Assembly: GCA_905233285.1 (NCBI GenBank)
Contig: CAJODY010000011.1
Span: 1 to 60,635 of the forward strand
Reading direction: 5' to 3'
Source: an uncultured Bacteroidaceae bacterium
Lineage (GTDB): Bacteria > Bacteroidota > Bacteroidia > Bacteroidales > Bacteroidaceae
DNA length: 60,635 nucleotides
Numbering within the stretch: position 1 is the first letter of the stretch; each line of letters begins with the position of its first letter. Below the pieces are notes generated by a model. It did not search any database. It saw only the letters and a program-made list of their open reading frames with translations, and was not told the DNA's origin. The position numbers were made by a program, and so were the translations under genes. This document shows positions 43,886-51,961 of the stretch, piece by piece.

Positions 43886-43922
43886 GAAAAGCTCCTGCGT
43901 GATGCCGGGGCTTTTCTGTTTT
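43886..43922 (+). terminator. Terminator after module 2
   Basis: GAAAAGCTCC pairs with GGGGCTTTTC around GCGTGATGCC-like loop bases, followed by TGTTTTTCT. Two smaller stems (ACTCCTTC/GGAGGAGT and GAGCC/GGCTC) precede it just after the microprotein stop. Confidence 0.78.
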
Positions 43923-43977
43923 TCTGTAACTAGGGTTTTATTTAAGCCACTGATTATGCGTTTTTTGTCTAAAAACA

Positions 43978-44007
43978 TTGTTATATGGGAAAAAGAAACT
44001 ACATTTG
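43978..44007 (+). promoter_or_regulatory. Promoter of the GNAT toxin-antitoxin-like pair
   Basis: TTG at 43978-43980, a 19-base spacer and TACATTTG at 44000-44007 match the Bacteroidetes promoter. The leader is about 33 bases. Confidence 0.78.
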
Positions 44008-44032
44008 CAGGCATAAATTACGAATAATAATT

Positions 44033-44038
44033 AGGAGG
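44033..44038 (+). promoter_or_regulatory. Strong Shine-Dalgarno sequence AGGAGG
   Basis: AGGAGG lies 8 bases before the ATG at 44047. Such a perfect ribosome binding site is rare in Bacteroidetes and is not seen before other genes in this window. It fixes the start of the small ORF and hints at acquisition from another phylum. Confidence 0.8.
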
Positions 44039-44046
44039 ATATCACT

Positions 44047-44211
44047 ATGTTAGGAGTTAATTCACCTCGGGAACCTATCACACAAGAGTTCTCAAGAAAA
44101 ATCAGAGAAGCATTATGGCGTGCAACGACTGGCAACCTAACAGCAGAAGAAAAGGATGCCATCCGCAGAGGACGTGAAGCTAGAAAGAAAGTAAAAATCG
44201 TATGGAAATAG
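44047..44211 (+). CDS. Small basic protein upstream of GNAT gene (possible antitoxin)
   Basis: A 54-residue frame, ATG 44047 to TAG 44211, reading MLGVNSPREPITQEFSRKIR and ending KKVKIVWK. It is strongly basic, with a predicted helical middle (AEEKDAIRRGREARKK). It has its own promoter and strong Shine-Dalgarno, and its last ten bases overlap the start of the acetyltransferase gene. Size, order and overlap match the antitoxin of GNAT-type toxin-antitoxin pairs, but the protein does not look like the DUF1778 ribbon-helix-helix antitoxin and I do not recognise its family. Confidence 0.72.
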   Translation: MLGVNSPREPITQEFSRKIREALWRATTGNLTAEEKDAIRRGREARKKVKIVWK

Positions 44212-44780
44212 ACTTTTCGAACCTTACGTCTGAAAAGATAACAGATTTTCATTGCCTTGACACTTTTTTCTCTGGTGTTGAGGCAATGGATAGGTTTATA
44301 CAGAGTGATTTCCGCATGAGTGTAGAGAATCACTATTGCTCAGCTTATGGTGTTTGGTACAAGGAGGAACTTGTTGCAATCTACGCTTTGAGTTTTGATT
44401 CTCTTGACCTTGATTACGATGATAAGAGGGAACTAGAAACAGGTTTCTCATCAACAGGAACTCCAAATGTTGACTGGAACTACAAGGATACATTTTACGC
44501 CAAGCCACGTTATCCGGCACTTGATATAGCTTACTTGGCCGTCAGGAAAGAATACAGAGGAAATCGAGTCGGTCAATCAATTGTTGAAATGATTGCGGAA
44601 AGGGCAAGGACACAATCATTTGCCGGCTGTCAATTTCTAACAGTAGAGGCATTAGCAACAAAAGAATATAGCGCGGTCGGTTTTTATCAAAGATGTGGAT
44701 TCGCCGCCAATGAAGTTCGAAAACCATATAAAGATACACTTCGTATGTTCCGCACACTATATACAAATAATGAAGAATGA
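44202..44780 (+). CDS. GNAT-family N-acetyltransferase (toxin-like)
   Basis: 192 residues with a GNAT fold. The acetyl-CoA binding loop is seen as RKEYRGNRVGQSIVEM (about residues 115-130, R/Q-x-x-G-x-G/A-type), preceded by the beta-4 strand LDIAYLAV, and the final motif is SAVGFYQRCGFAAN. The arrangement is like TacT/AtaT toxins, which acetylate aminoacyl-tRNA, but ordinary GNAT enzymes also share it. A small basic ORF overlaps it by ten bases upstream, and its stop overlaps the next gene's ATG by four bases (ATGA). Confidence in GNAT is high and in toxin low. Confidence 0.85.
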   Translation: MEIDFSNLTSEKITDFHCLDTFFSGVEAMDRFIQSDFRMSVENHYCSAYGVWYKEELVAIYALSFDSLDLDYDDKRELETGFSSTGTPNVDWNYKDTFYAKPRYPALDIAYLAVRKEYRGNRVGQSIVEMIAERARTQSFAGCQFLTVEALATKEYSAVGFYQRCGFAANEVRKPYKDTLRMFRTLYTNNEE

Positions 44781-45607
44781 AGAAATCACTCAATACAGTA
44801 TTTTTGATTGCAGGTAGTGAGCCGCTGGGAAGTGCCGGCATGCAGGCTGATATCAAGGCCATAACTGCATGTGGCGGCTATGCGGCATGTGCCGTGACAA
44901 GCATCGTGGATGAAGACACCCGACGCATAAAGAACATTTTCCACCTGCCGGTAGATTTGATTGTGTCGCAGGCAGAATCATTCCTGGGCGACATCGAAAC
45001 GGGATGTATAAAGACAGGAGTGCTGCCAAGCGAAGAGATAATACGAGGTGTGGCAGGTGTGCTGCGTAAGTTTAACCACATACCTCTCGTGGTAGATCCC
45101 GTCATCGTCAACTCGCTGGGTGTGCAGCTTGTAACCGACAGCGCCATCGACGCATACAAGAACGAACTGTTCCCACTAGCTACACTCATCACTCCCAACT
45201 GGCGTGAAGCCGAAGTGCTGCTTGGACATAAACTGGAGAACATAGAGGAAGACATCAAGGAACTGGGACGCTGGGGATGCTCCGTCATCATCAAGTCGAT
45301 AGCAAGCGGCGAAGGATGGCTGAGCGACTACCTCTACGACGCAAAGACGGACAAGGTACGCGAATTCCGCAAACCACGCATCATAACACGAAACGTGAAC
45401 GGAACTGGCGACTCATTCTCGTCAGCCATCTCTACCTACATAGCAACGAAATACAGTCTGGAAGAGGCAGTGGAGAAAGGTGAGGAGTTCATCAGTCGTG
45501 CCATCAGCCTCGGAGCAGAGTATGAGTTCGGACACGGATTCGGACCTGTACACCCCTGCTTCATGGAGGACAAAACCGTGCACCAGAGAATTTACAATGA
45601 GAAATAA
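44777..45607 (+). CDS. Phosphomethylpyrimidine / pyridoxine-type kinase (ThiD/PdxK family)
   Basis: A ribokinase-fold kinase of 276 residues. The N-terminal GSEPLGSAGMQADIKAITA is the ThiD/PdxK substrate loop, VDPVIVNSLG (about residue 113) is the central motif, and the ATP/anion-hole motif NVNGTGDSFSSAIS (about 210) carries the catalytic Asp. It phosphorylates HMP or a B6 vitamer in the cytoplasm; the G-x-D-x-S-G-G-A-G form usual in ThiD is replaced by GSEPLGSAG, so a pyridoxamine-kinase role is as likely. It is coupled to the GNAT gene by an ATGA overlap and may also have its own promoter inside it. Confidence 0.85.
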   Translation: MKKSLNTVFLIAGSEPLGSAGMQADIKAITACGGYAACAVTSIVDEDTRRIKNIFHLPVDLIVSQAESFLGDIETGCIKTGVLPSEEIIRGVAGVLRKFNHIPLVVDPVIVNSLGVQLVTDSAIDAYKNELFPLATLITPNWREAEVLLGHKLENIEEDIKELGRWGCSVIIKSIASGEGWLSDYLYDAKTDKVREFRKPRIITRNVNGTGDSFSSAISTYIATKYSLEEAVEKGEEFISRAISLGAEYEFGHGFGPVHPCFMEDKTVHQRIYNEK

Positions 45608-45650
45608 GGGCGCCTTTTTTCTCGACATGTCGGAATACCGAAGGCGCCCC
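45608..45650. terminator. Long stem-loop after the kinase gene
   Basis: GGGCGCCTT (45608-45616) pairs with AAGGCGCCC (45641-45649), with an inner 10-bp palindrome CGACATGTCG (45623-45632). The T run is inside the 5' arm rather than after the stem, so it may be a leader structure for the hydrolase gene as much as a terminator. Confidence 0.55.
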
Positions 45651-45666
45651 CAAAAACAATATAGCC

Positions 45667-48609
45667 ATGAGATATCGTTATCTTGCAATATTATGCATTA
45701 TACATTGTGCATTAAGCATTAGTACAAGTGCTTCGGCTGCGAAGGAACGACTGATAAAGACCGTTGAGGCTGTCAACGTGGAATCGCCTGTGGGCACTGT
45801 GCCACGCCTACCCTATCAGCTGTGGGTTACCTATACCGACGGATATAAGGAATGGCGACAGGTGAAGTGGGACAATTCCCTGCTCTCCACTGAACAGCAG
45901 GAGGCGAATGCCGAACTCTATCCCGTAGGCAAGGAATATACCATCAACGGCTATATCATCGGTGACAACACCACAGACAACGGTTATCCGCTGAAAGCGA
46001 ACATAAAGGTGGTGGAAGGCACATACGAGACTCCAGCCAATCGCTTCAAGGCGGAGCCGCTGCCACTCGGCGACGTAGAGATAACAGGTGATAACCGTCT
46101 GACCAGCAATCGCGACCTCGACATACGTACCATACTATCATGGGACATCAGTCAGCAGCTGTACAACTATCGCGACACCTACGGACTGCCCACCGATGGC
46201 TATAAGGTAGCCGACGGATGGGACTCCCCCACTACGAAACTCAAAGGTCACGGCTCGGGTCATTACATGAGTGCTCTAGCCTTTGCCTACGCATCAGCTA
46301 GCGACCCTACTCAGAAAGCAGAACTGCACAAGCGTATCGAACGTATGGTCAACGAACTGCGTGAGTGTCAGGAGCGCACCTTTGTATGGGACGAGAAACT
46401 GGGACGTTACTGGGAAGCACGCGACTATGCCCCGGAAGAGGAACTGAAACAGATGAAAGGTACATGGGCTGCTTTCGACGAGTATAAGAAAGACTACAAG
46501 AAGTACGGCTACGGCTATCTCAATGCCATTCCTGCTGCCCATCCGGCACTTATCGAGTGCTATCGTGCCTACAACAACGAAGACTGGGTGTGGGCTCCCT
46601 ACTACACCATACACAAGCAGCTGGCCGGACTCATCGACATAGCCAATGCCATGAAAGCAGACGACCCCCAGACAGCATCCAAGGCTCTCCTCATAGCCAA
46701 AGATATGGGACTGTGGGTATGGAACCGTATGCACTACCGCACTTACGTTCAGAAAGAAGGCAACAAAGCTGAACGTCAGGCTCGTCCAGGCAACCGATAC
46801 GAGATGTGGAACATGTACATAGCCGGTGAAGTGGGTGGTATGGCAGAATCGCTGTCACGACTCAGCGAGATGGTAAGCAACCCCGAGGAGAAGGCACACC
46901 TGCTGGAAGCTGCCAACTGCTTCGATGCCCCTGCTTTCTTCGACCCCGTAGCACGTAACATCGACGACATACGTACTCGTCATGCCAACCAGCACATACC
47001 GATGATTACAGGTGCCCTGCGCTCGTATCTCGGCAATAACAATCCATACTACTACAACCTGGCACAGAACTTCTGGACTCTCATCCAGGGACGCTATGCC
47101 TATGCCATGGGTGGTGTGGGCAACGGTGAGATGTGGCGTCAGCCCTACGCTCAGATGCTGAGCATGAACACCAGCGTGCAGTCCGACCACAACGGCAACA
47201 TATATCCTAACCCCGACATCAACGAGACCTGCTGTGCATATAACCTCGCCAAACTGACGAAAGACCTCAACTGCTACGACCCCGACAATGCAGCCTACAT
47301 GGACTACTACGAGCGGGTGCTCTACAACCAGATTGTAGGTTCGGTTCACCCCGAACATTGGGCTGTTACCTATCAGTATGCCGTAGGAATGAATGCACGC
47401 AAACCGTTCGGCAACGAAACCCCGCAAAGCACATGTTGCGGTGGAACAGGTGCCGAGAACCATGTAAAATATCAGGAAGCAACCTATTTTGCCAACGACA
47501 GCACACTTTGGATAGCACTTTATATGCCTACAAAAGCACGATGGAATGGCAATACAATCATACAGAACTGCCAATGGCCTGCTGACAGAAGCACCATCAC
47601 CGTAAAACCTGCAGCAGGAGGAAAAGCACGATTCGCCATGAAACTGCGTGTGCCGTACTGGGCTACTGAAGGATTCGACATCCGACTGAACGGAAAACCA
47701 GTTGCCAAGAAATATCAACCCAGTTCATACGTTGAAATCGCACAACGCGAATGGAGTGCTAACGACAAGGTGGAAGTCATCATGCCGTTCACTACCCATA
47801 TCAACTGGGGACCAGACAAGATGGACGTGGCTGCCACAGGCAAGAACGAAAGCCGCACACCCTTTGCACCTATGTGGGTAGGTACCATCATGTACGGACC
47901 GCTCGTAATGGCCACCTCCGACATCAAAGCATGGAACGATGCCGACATCGACCTCTCATCAACGCTTACTGAGATACAGCCATTGTCGCACACCGCTTCA
48001 CTCGGATACAACGGTAACCTCTACTCAATGGCGATTCCATCGAGGAATATCCGCTTCACTCCCGACTATTATCAGACTGAACGCGCCACCCACTACCTGC
48101 GTCTCAACGTGAAGGCAAAGCACAAGAAGAGCAACGACGGACGCATAGACAAGACCAATCTCGAACATGCCATACAGGTAGCAAAGGAGCGTGTAAAGAG
48201 TCAGGAGGAGTGGGAAGCACTCACAGTCAAAGTGCCAAACTTCTCACCTTGGGCTCCGAACGGTTACCGCCGTCTCGTAGCACAGTTAGAAAAAGCTGAC
48301 TCACTCTACAACGCCCTGCCAGCCAAAGGAAAGGACAAGGGCGGCAAACAGGAGGAAATCAACAATGTCACTTCTGCCCTCAACGTAGCCATCAACTCGA
48401 TGCGTCCGGGCAACCTGGCTGAACCTGAAGACCTTGCCGAACTGCTGGCACTCTCTACCTACCTGAAGGAGAATGTGCCAAACAAGAGCGACGAACTGAG
48501 AAACGCACTCCGCTATGCCGACATGGTGGTACGCTACGTCAACGACGGCTCCGGTACTCACGACCTCATAGACAAGGCCATCGAGAGACTGAAACCATTC
48601 AAGAAGTAA
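45667..48609 (+). CDS. GH127-family (DUF1680) beta-L-arabinofuranosidase-like enzyme
   Basis: A secreted enzyme of 980 residues with the signal peptide MRYRYLAILCIIHCALSIST. Residues about 30-125 look like an Ig-like domain (LWVTYTDGYKEWRQVKWD). The GH127 (alpha/alpha)6 barrel begins near 150 with GHGSGHYMSALAFAYASA. The zinc/catalytic set seen in GH127/GH146 enzymes is complete: E520-T-C522 in NETCCAYN and C590-C591 in STCCGGTGAENH. A beta-sandwich and a helical C-terminal region follow. It likely releases beta-L-arabinofuranose or a related sugar from plant glycans. The GH106 gene starts 16 bp downstream. Confidence 0.88.
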   Translation: MRYRYLAILCIIHCALSISTSASAAKERLIKTVEAVNVESPVGTVPRLPYQLWVTYTDGYKEWRQVKWDNSLLSTEQQEANAELYPVGKEYTINGYIIGDNTTDNGYPLKANIKVVEGTYETPANRFKAEPLPLGDVEITGDNRLTSNRDLDIRTILSWDISQQLYNYRDTYGLPTDGYKVADGWDSPTTKLKGHGSGHYMSALAFAYASASDPTQKAELHKRIERMVNELRECQERTFVWDEKLGRYWEARDYAPEEELKQMKGTWAAFDEYKKDYKKYGYGYLNAIPAAHPALIECYRAYNNEDWVWAPYYTIHKQLAGLIDIANAMKADDPQTASKALLIAKDMGLWVWNRMHYRTYVQKEGNKAERQARPGNRYEMWNMYIAGEVGGMAESLSRLSEMVSNPEEKAHLLEAANCFDAPAFFDPVARNIDDIRTRHANQHIPMITGALRSYLGNNNPYYYNLAQNFWTLIQGRYAYAMGGVGNGEMWRQPYAQMLSMNTSVQSDHNGNIYPNPDINETCCAYNLAKLTKDLNCYDPDNAAYMDYYERVLYNQIVGSVHPEHWAVTYQYAVGMNARKPFGNETPQSTCCGGTGAENHVKYQEATYFANDSTLWIALYMPTKARWNGNTIIQNCQWPADRSTITVKPAAGGKARFAMKLRVPYWATEGFDIRLNGKPVAKKYQPSSYVEIAQREWSANDKVEVIMPFTTHINWGPDKMDVAATGKNESRTPFAPMWVGTIMYGPLVMATSDIKAWNDADIDLSSTLTEIQPLSHTASLGYNGNLYSMAIPSRNIRFTPDYYQTERATHYLRLNVKAKHKKSNDGRIDKTNLEHAIQVAKERVKSQEEWEALTVKVPNFSPWAPNGYRRLVAQLEKADSLYNALPAKGKDKGGKQEEINNVTSALNVAINSMRPGNLAEPEDLAELLALSTYLKENVPNKSDELRNALRYADMVVRYVNDGSGTHDLIDKAIERLKPFKK
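45690..45722. repeat. ATTATGCATT-type repeat inside the GH127 signal peptide
   Basis: Bases in the signal-peptide region read as runs of ATTATGCATTATACATTG and GTGCATTAAGCATTA. A closely similar stretch codes part of the signal peptide of the next gene (48652-48684). The repeat looks like an intergenic element that became coding. Confidence 0.7.
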
Positions 48610-48625
48610 ACTAAAACCTTACAAT

Positions 48626-51469
48626 ATGAAAGCAAACAAGTTTCTTGCCGCATTATGCATTATGAATTATGCATTCTGCATTAACCTGAACGCACAAGCT
48701 CCGGCATGGCAGCCCGAGAGCATCGAATCGCACCCTGCTGCACGCTGGTGGTGGATGGGTTCAGCCGTCGATGAGGACAATCTGCAGTACCTCATAGGCG
48801 AATATGCCAAGGCTGGCATCAGAACCCTCGAAATCACCCCCATCTACGGAGTGCAGGCAAAGTATATGGCTGGCAAACCTGCCAACATCAGCTACCTGAC
48901 TTCCACATGGATGAACATGCTCAAGAAGACGGAAAACATCGGAGCAGATAAGGGTGTTCAGATTGACATGAACATGGGTACGGGCTGGCCTTTCGGTGGT
49001 CCTACGGTAACCAAGGACGAGGCAGCAGGCAAACTGGAATACAAGACTGCCGGAGATAACGGCTATGTAACCACTACCGATGAAAATCCGACTGTCGTCT
49101 TCGACGTGACACCTCCTGCCAACAGCACCCTCAACTGCGTTATGGCTTATCCGCAAAAAATGAAAGGAGTCGATACGCTCGACGTCACGGAGTTCGTAAG
49201 TGGCAACACCCTTACATGGACACCAGAGAATCGCGGCCGCTGGCGTGTCTTAGCCATCTACAACGGACACACCATGCAGACGGTGAAACGTGCTGCACCC
49301 GGTGGCGAGGGACTCGTACTCGACCACCTCGACAAGGAAGCCGTAGCAAACTACATCCAGCTGTTCGAGAATAAGTTCGAGCAGTACAACACCCCCTACC
49401 CTACGACATTCTTCAACGACTCGTACGAGATATTCGGAGCCGACTGGTCGCGCCATTTCTTCGAGGAGTTTGAGGCACGCCGAGGCTACAAACTGCAGTA
49501 CCACATGCAGGAACTGCTCGGACTCACTTCCGACAAGAACACACAGGTACGTTCCGACTATCGTGAGACGATGGCAGACATGTATCTCGACAACTTCATA
49601 AAGCCCTGGAACGAATATGCACATCGTCACGGAGCCATCACACGTAACCAGTCGCACGGTTCACCATCCAACCTCATCGACACATACGCTTCAGTCGATA
49701 TTCCCGAGATAGAAGGCTACGGCCGGACACTCTCGCTGCTCGACATCAAGGGTATGCGTCGCGACGAAGGATTCTATGCCAAGAACTCCAGCGACTTCGC
49801 CACTCTGAAACTGGCATCCTCGGCGGCACACGTTACAGGCAAACGGCTCACCTCGAGCGAGACCTTCACATGGTTCACCGAACACTTCCGCATGTCCTTC
49901 TCACAGATGAAACCCGAGATGGACCTCATGTTCCTTGCCGGAGTAAACCGTATGTTCTTCCATGGCACCACCTACTCCCCTCAGCAGGTAGCATGGCCAG
50001 GGTATAAGTTCTACGCCAGCATGGACATGTCGCCGACCAACAGCATCTGGAACGACGCACCCCTCTTCATGGACTATGTAACCCGTTGTCAGAGCTTCCT
50101 CCAGTGGGGCGAAAGTGACAACGACATCCTGCTCTACTTCCCTTGCTACAACTCATGGCATCAAAGAGGAACCACTTGGTTGCGTCTGTGTCCGATTGAT
50201 GAATTCCCTAACCAGTATTCGGCTCTCGACCGCATAGCCGACTCACTCGATGTCTATGGCTATGGCAGCGACTACATCAGCGACAACATGATTCAGAAAC
50301 TGACCGTCGAGAACGGACTGCTCGTGACCGAGGGAGGAGCAAAGTACAAGGCTATGCAGATACCTGTCACAAGCAATATGCCAGCCGAGACAAGAGCAAA
50401 ACTCGATGTTCTGATAGCAGAGGGTGCTCAAATCGTAGAACTCAACCGCGACGAGTCCATCTTCAATGCCATCTGTGCTCCGGAACCCATGCGCCGTCAG
50501 CTCGGACTGCGTTACATACGTCGCAGCAATCCTACTGGTCACCATTACTTCATCAGCAACCTCACACCCAACGACGTGGAAGGATTCACAGCCCTGACAG
50601 TCGGTTTCGTGTCGGCAGCAATCTTCAACCCCGTAGATGGCAGCATACGTCAGGCACTCGTCAACGACAACGGCGAGGTATATATCAACCTCCATTCGGG
50701 CGAATCGCTCATACTCCAGACCTACGACTACGACATCTCCTCAGCCGACCTGCCAGTAGATGTAGAAGAAAAGAACTACGAGACTACAGACATACCGCTC
50801 GACGGAGCATGGACACTCACCTTCGACAAAGCTCTGCTGGCTGATGCTTCCGAGTTTTCCAACAGCTATGTGCTCGATGGTCTGCAGACATGGGAGACAA
50901 TCGATGGCAACACCAAACAGCTCATGGGTACCGGTTCGTACGAGACATCAGTAAGCCTTACCGACGAACAACTCAAGTCTGCCGATAAGGTAGAGATAAT
51001 CCTTGGCGACGTACGCGAATCGGCAAGCGTATATATTAATAATGAGTTCGTAGGCACAGCATGGAGCCTGCCGTTCCAGCTCGACTGCACCAAAGCCCTC
51101 CGTTCAGGCAGCAACACCATACGCATCGACGTCACCAACCTGCCAGCCAACCGCATCCGTCAGATGGACGAGAACGGCACCGTATGGCGCATCTTCGATG
51201 ACACCAACATCAACACCATCTCTGGTTCCGACGTAGGTACTACGAAGGACAGCTTTGCAGCGTGGAAACTCGTGCCCAGCGGACTCAACTCAGCAGTCTC
51301 CCTGCGCACCTTCACCAGCACCGCTACCGAAATCAGCAGTCCGGTGCTTCAGAGCGAAGCCACTGCCACTCCTACCCTCTGGTACAACATGCAAGGCATC
51401 CGTGTTCCGCAACCTACCGAACCCGGCTTCTACATCAGCAACGCCAAACAGAAAATCATCATCAGATAA
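48626..51469 (+). CDS. GH106-family alpha-L-rhamnosidase-like enzyme
   Basis: A secreted protein of 947 residues with signal peptide MKANKFLAALCIMNYAFCIN. The GH106 hallmarks are ARWWWMGSAVDEDNL (residues 39-53) and MGTGWPFGGP (117-126), followed by a TIM-barrel with FFNDSYEIFGADW (acidic catalytic region, about 260) and SSETFTWFTEHFRMS. A late beta-sandwich (about 735-860, SASVYINNEFVGTAWSLPFQ) is the usual galactose-binding-like domain. It ends WYNMQGIRVPQPTEPGFYIS plus a basic end, the shared C-terminal tail. It would remove L-rhamnose from pectic glycans, together with the GH127 enzyme 16 bp upstream. Confidence 0.88.
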   Translation: MKANKFLAALCIMNYAFCINLNAQAPAWQPESIESHPAARWWWMGSAVDEDNLQYLIGEYAKAGIRTLEITPIYGVQAKYMAGKPANISYLTSTWMNMLKKTENIGADKGVQIDMNMGTGWPFGGPTVTKDEAAGKLEYKTAGDNGYVTTTDENPTVVFDVTPPANSTLNCVMAYPQKMKGVDTLDVTEFVSGNTLTWTPENRGRWRVLAIYNGHTMQTVKRAAPGGEGLVLDHLDKEAVANYIQLFENKFEQYNTPYPTTFFNDSYEIFGADWSRHFFEEFEARRGYKLQYHMQELLGLTSDKNTQVRSDYRETMADMYLDNFIKPWNEYAHRHGAITRNQSHGSPSNLIDTYASVDIPEIEGYGRTLSLLDIKGMRRDEGFYAKNSSDFATLKLASSAAHVTGKRLTSSETFTWFTEHFRMSFSQMKPEMDLMFLAGVNRMFFHGTTYSPQQVAWPGYKFYASMDMSPTNSIWNDAPLFMDYVTRCQSFLQWGESDNDILLYFPCYNSWHQRGTTWLRLCPIDEFPNQYSALDRIADSLDVYGYGSDYISDNMIQKLTVENGLLVTEGGAKYKAMQIPVTSNMPAETRAKLDVLIAEGAQIVELNRDESIFNAICAPEPMRRQLGLRYIRRSNPTGHHYFISNLTPNDVEGFTALTVGFVSAAIFNPVDGSIRQALVNDNGEVYINLHSGESLILQTYDYDISSADLPVDVEEKNYETTDIPLDGAWTLTFDKALLADASEFSNSYVLDGLQTWETIDGNTKQLMGTGSYETSVSLTDEQLKSADKVEIILGDVRESASVYINNEFVGTAWSLPFQLDCTKALRSGSNTIRIDVTNLPANRIRQMDENGTVWRIFDDTNINTISGSDVGTTKDSFAAWKLVPSGLNSAVSLRTFTSTATEISSPVLQSEATATPTLWYNMQGIRVPQPTEPGFYISNAKQKIIIR
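48652..48684. repeat. ATTATGCATT-type repeat inside the GH106 signal peptide
   Basis: ATTATGCATTATGAATTATG followed by CATTCTGCATTAA encodes part of the hydrophobic core of the signal peptide and matches the repeat in the preceding gene. Confidence 0.7.
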
Positions 51470-51471
51470 AC

Positions 51472-51505
51472 AAAAAAGGATTGCAAACGTTTGCAATCCT
51501 TTTTT
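51472..51505. terminator. Perfect 34-bp palindrome terminator
   Basis: AAAAAAGGATTGCAAAC is followed directly by its reverse complement. The A and T runs at both ends let it terminate the GH106 transcript and, on the other strand, the tRNA-Pro transcript. Confidence 0.92.
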
Positions 51506-51511
51506 ATTCAG

Positions 51512-51585
51512 TCGGGATGACCAGACTCGAACTGGCGACCACACGCCCCCCAGACGTGTACGCTAACCAACTGCGCTACATCCCG
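51512..51585 (-). tRNA. tRNA-Pro (anticodon GGG)
   Basis: On the minus strand the 74-base gene folds with acceptor CGGGATG/CATCCCG and discriminator A, D arm GCGCAGTTGGTTAGCGT, anticodon stem CACGT/GCGTG with loop CTGGGGG, and T loop TTCGAGT. No CCA is encoded after the discriminator. The anticodon GGG reads CCC/CCU. Confidence 0.95.
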
Positions 51586-51603
51586 ATGGTTTTCCGGTTT
51601 TGG

Positions 51604-51676
51604 TCGGGATGAGGCGACTCGAACGCCCGACCCCTACGTCCCGAACGTAGTGCGCTACCAACTGCGCTACATCCCG
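51604..51676 (-). tRNA. tRNA-Pro (anticodon CGG)
   Basis: On the minus strand, 73 bases with the same acceptor stem CGGGATG/CATCCCG, anticodon stem CTACG/CGTAG and loop TTCGGGA, which gives anticodon CGG (reads CCG). CCA follows the discriminator (51601-51603). It lies 18 bases upstream of the GGG tRNA, so both come from one transcript. Confidence 0.94.
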
Positions 51677-51694
51677 TATTTTCGAAAAACGGTG

Positions 51695-51702
51695 CAAAGG
51701 TA
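51695..51702 (-). promoter_or_regulatory. -7 box of the tRNA-Pro pair
   Basis: Minus strand TACCTTTG, 19 bases before the first mature tRNA base. It is embedded in an extended sequence, CGTACCTTTGCACCGTTTTT, nearly repeated before tRNA-Lys. Confidence 0.7.
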
Positions 51703-51707
51703 CGGGT

Positions 51708-51872
51708 AAGTGAGCGAAATACAAAGAAAAAAAGCGATTTTTTATTTGTATTTCCGAACAAGAGTACCTTCGGCGAAGCCAACAGTACGAATAAGCGAGC
51801 GAAATACAAAGAAAAAACATGTGTTTTTTTCTTTTATTTCCGAGCGGGAGTACTTAGGCGAGGCCAACGTAC
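51708..51872. repeat. Two degenerate direct repeats of about 80 bp
   Basis: Copy 1 (51708-51789) and copy 2 (51793-51872) share AAG(T/C)GAGCGAAATACAAAGA at the start, an A-run and T-run in the middle, ATTTCCGA(A/G)C, and GAGTAC near the end. Both have G/C-rich ends of form GGCGAAGCCAAC or GGCGAGGCCAAC, which can fold as small stems. The gap 51677-51961 holds the tRNA promoter, these repeats and no gene I can support. Confidence 0.8.
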
Positions 51873-51961
51873 TTTTTATTGCTAACAGAAAAGCTAAAGC
51901 TTGAAAAAATTGCAACTTTGCACCGTCAAACTGAACATTTAATCAAAAACGCAGAATATTC

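Noticed and set aside
44202-44780. Mobile element or integron cassette at the GNAT gene
   Set aside because: No inverted repeats, target duplications or recombinase gene were found around 43.9-44.8 kb.
46855-47718. Minus-strand frame of 287 codons inside the GH127 gene
   Set aside because: It lies wholly inside an intact enzyme gene with catalytic residues in place and has no promoter or start context.
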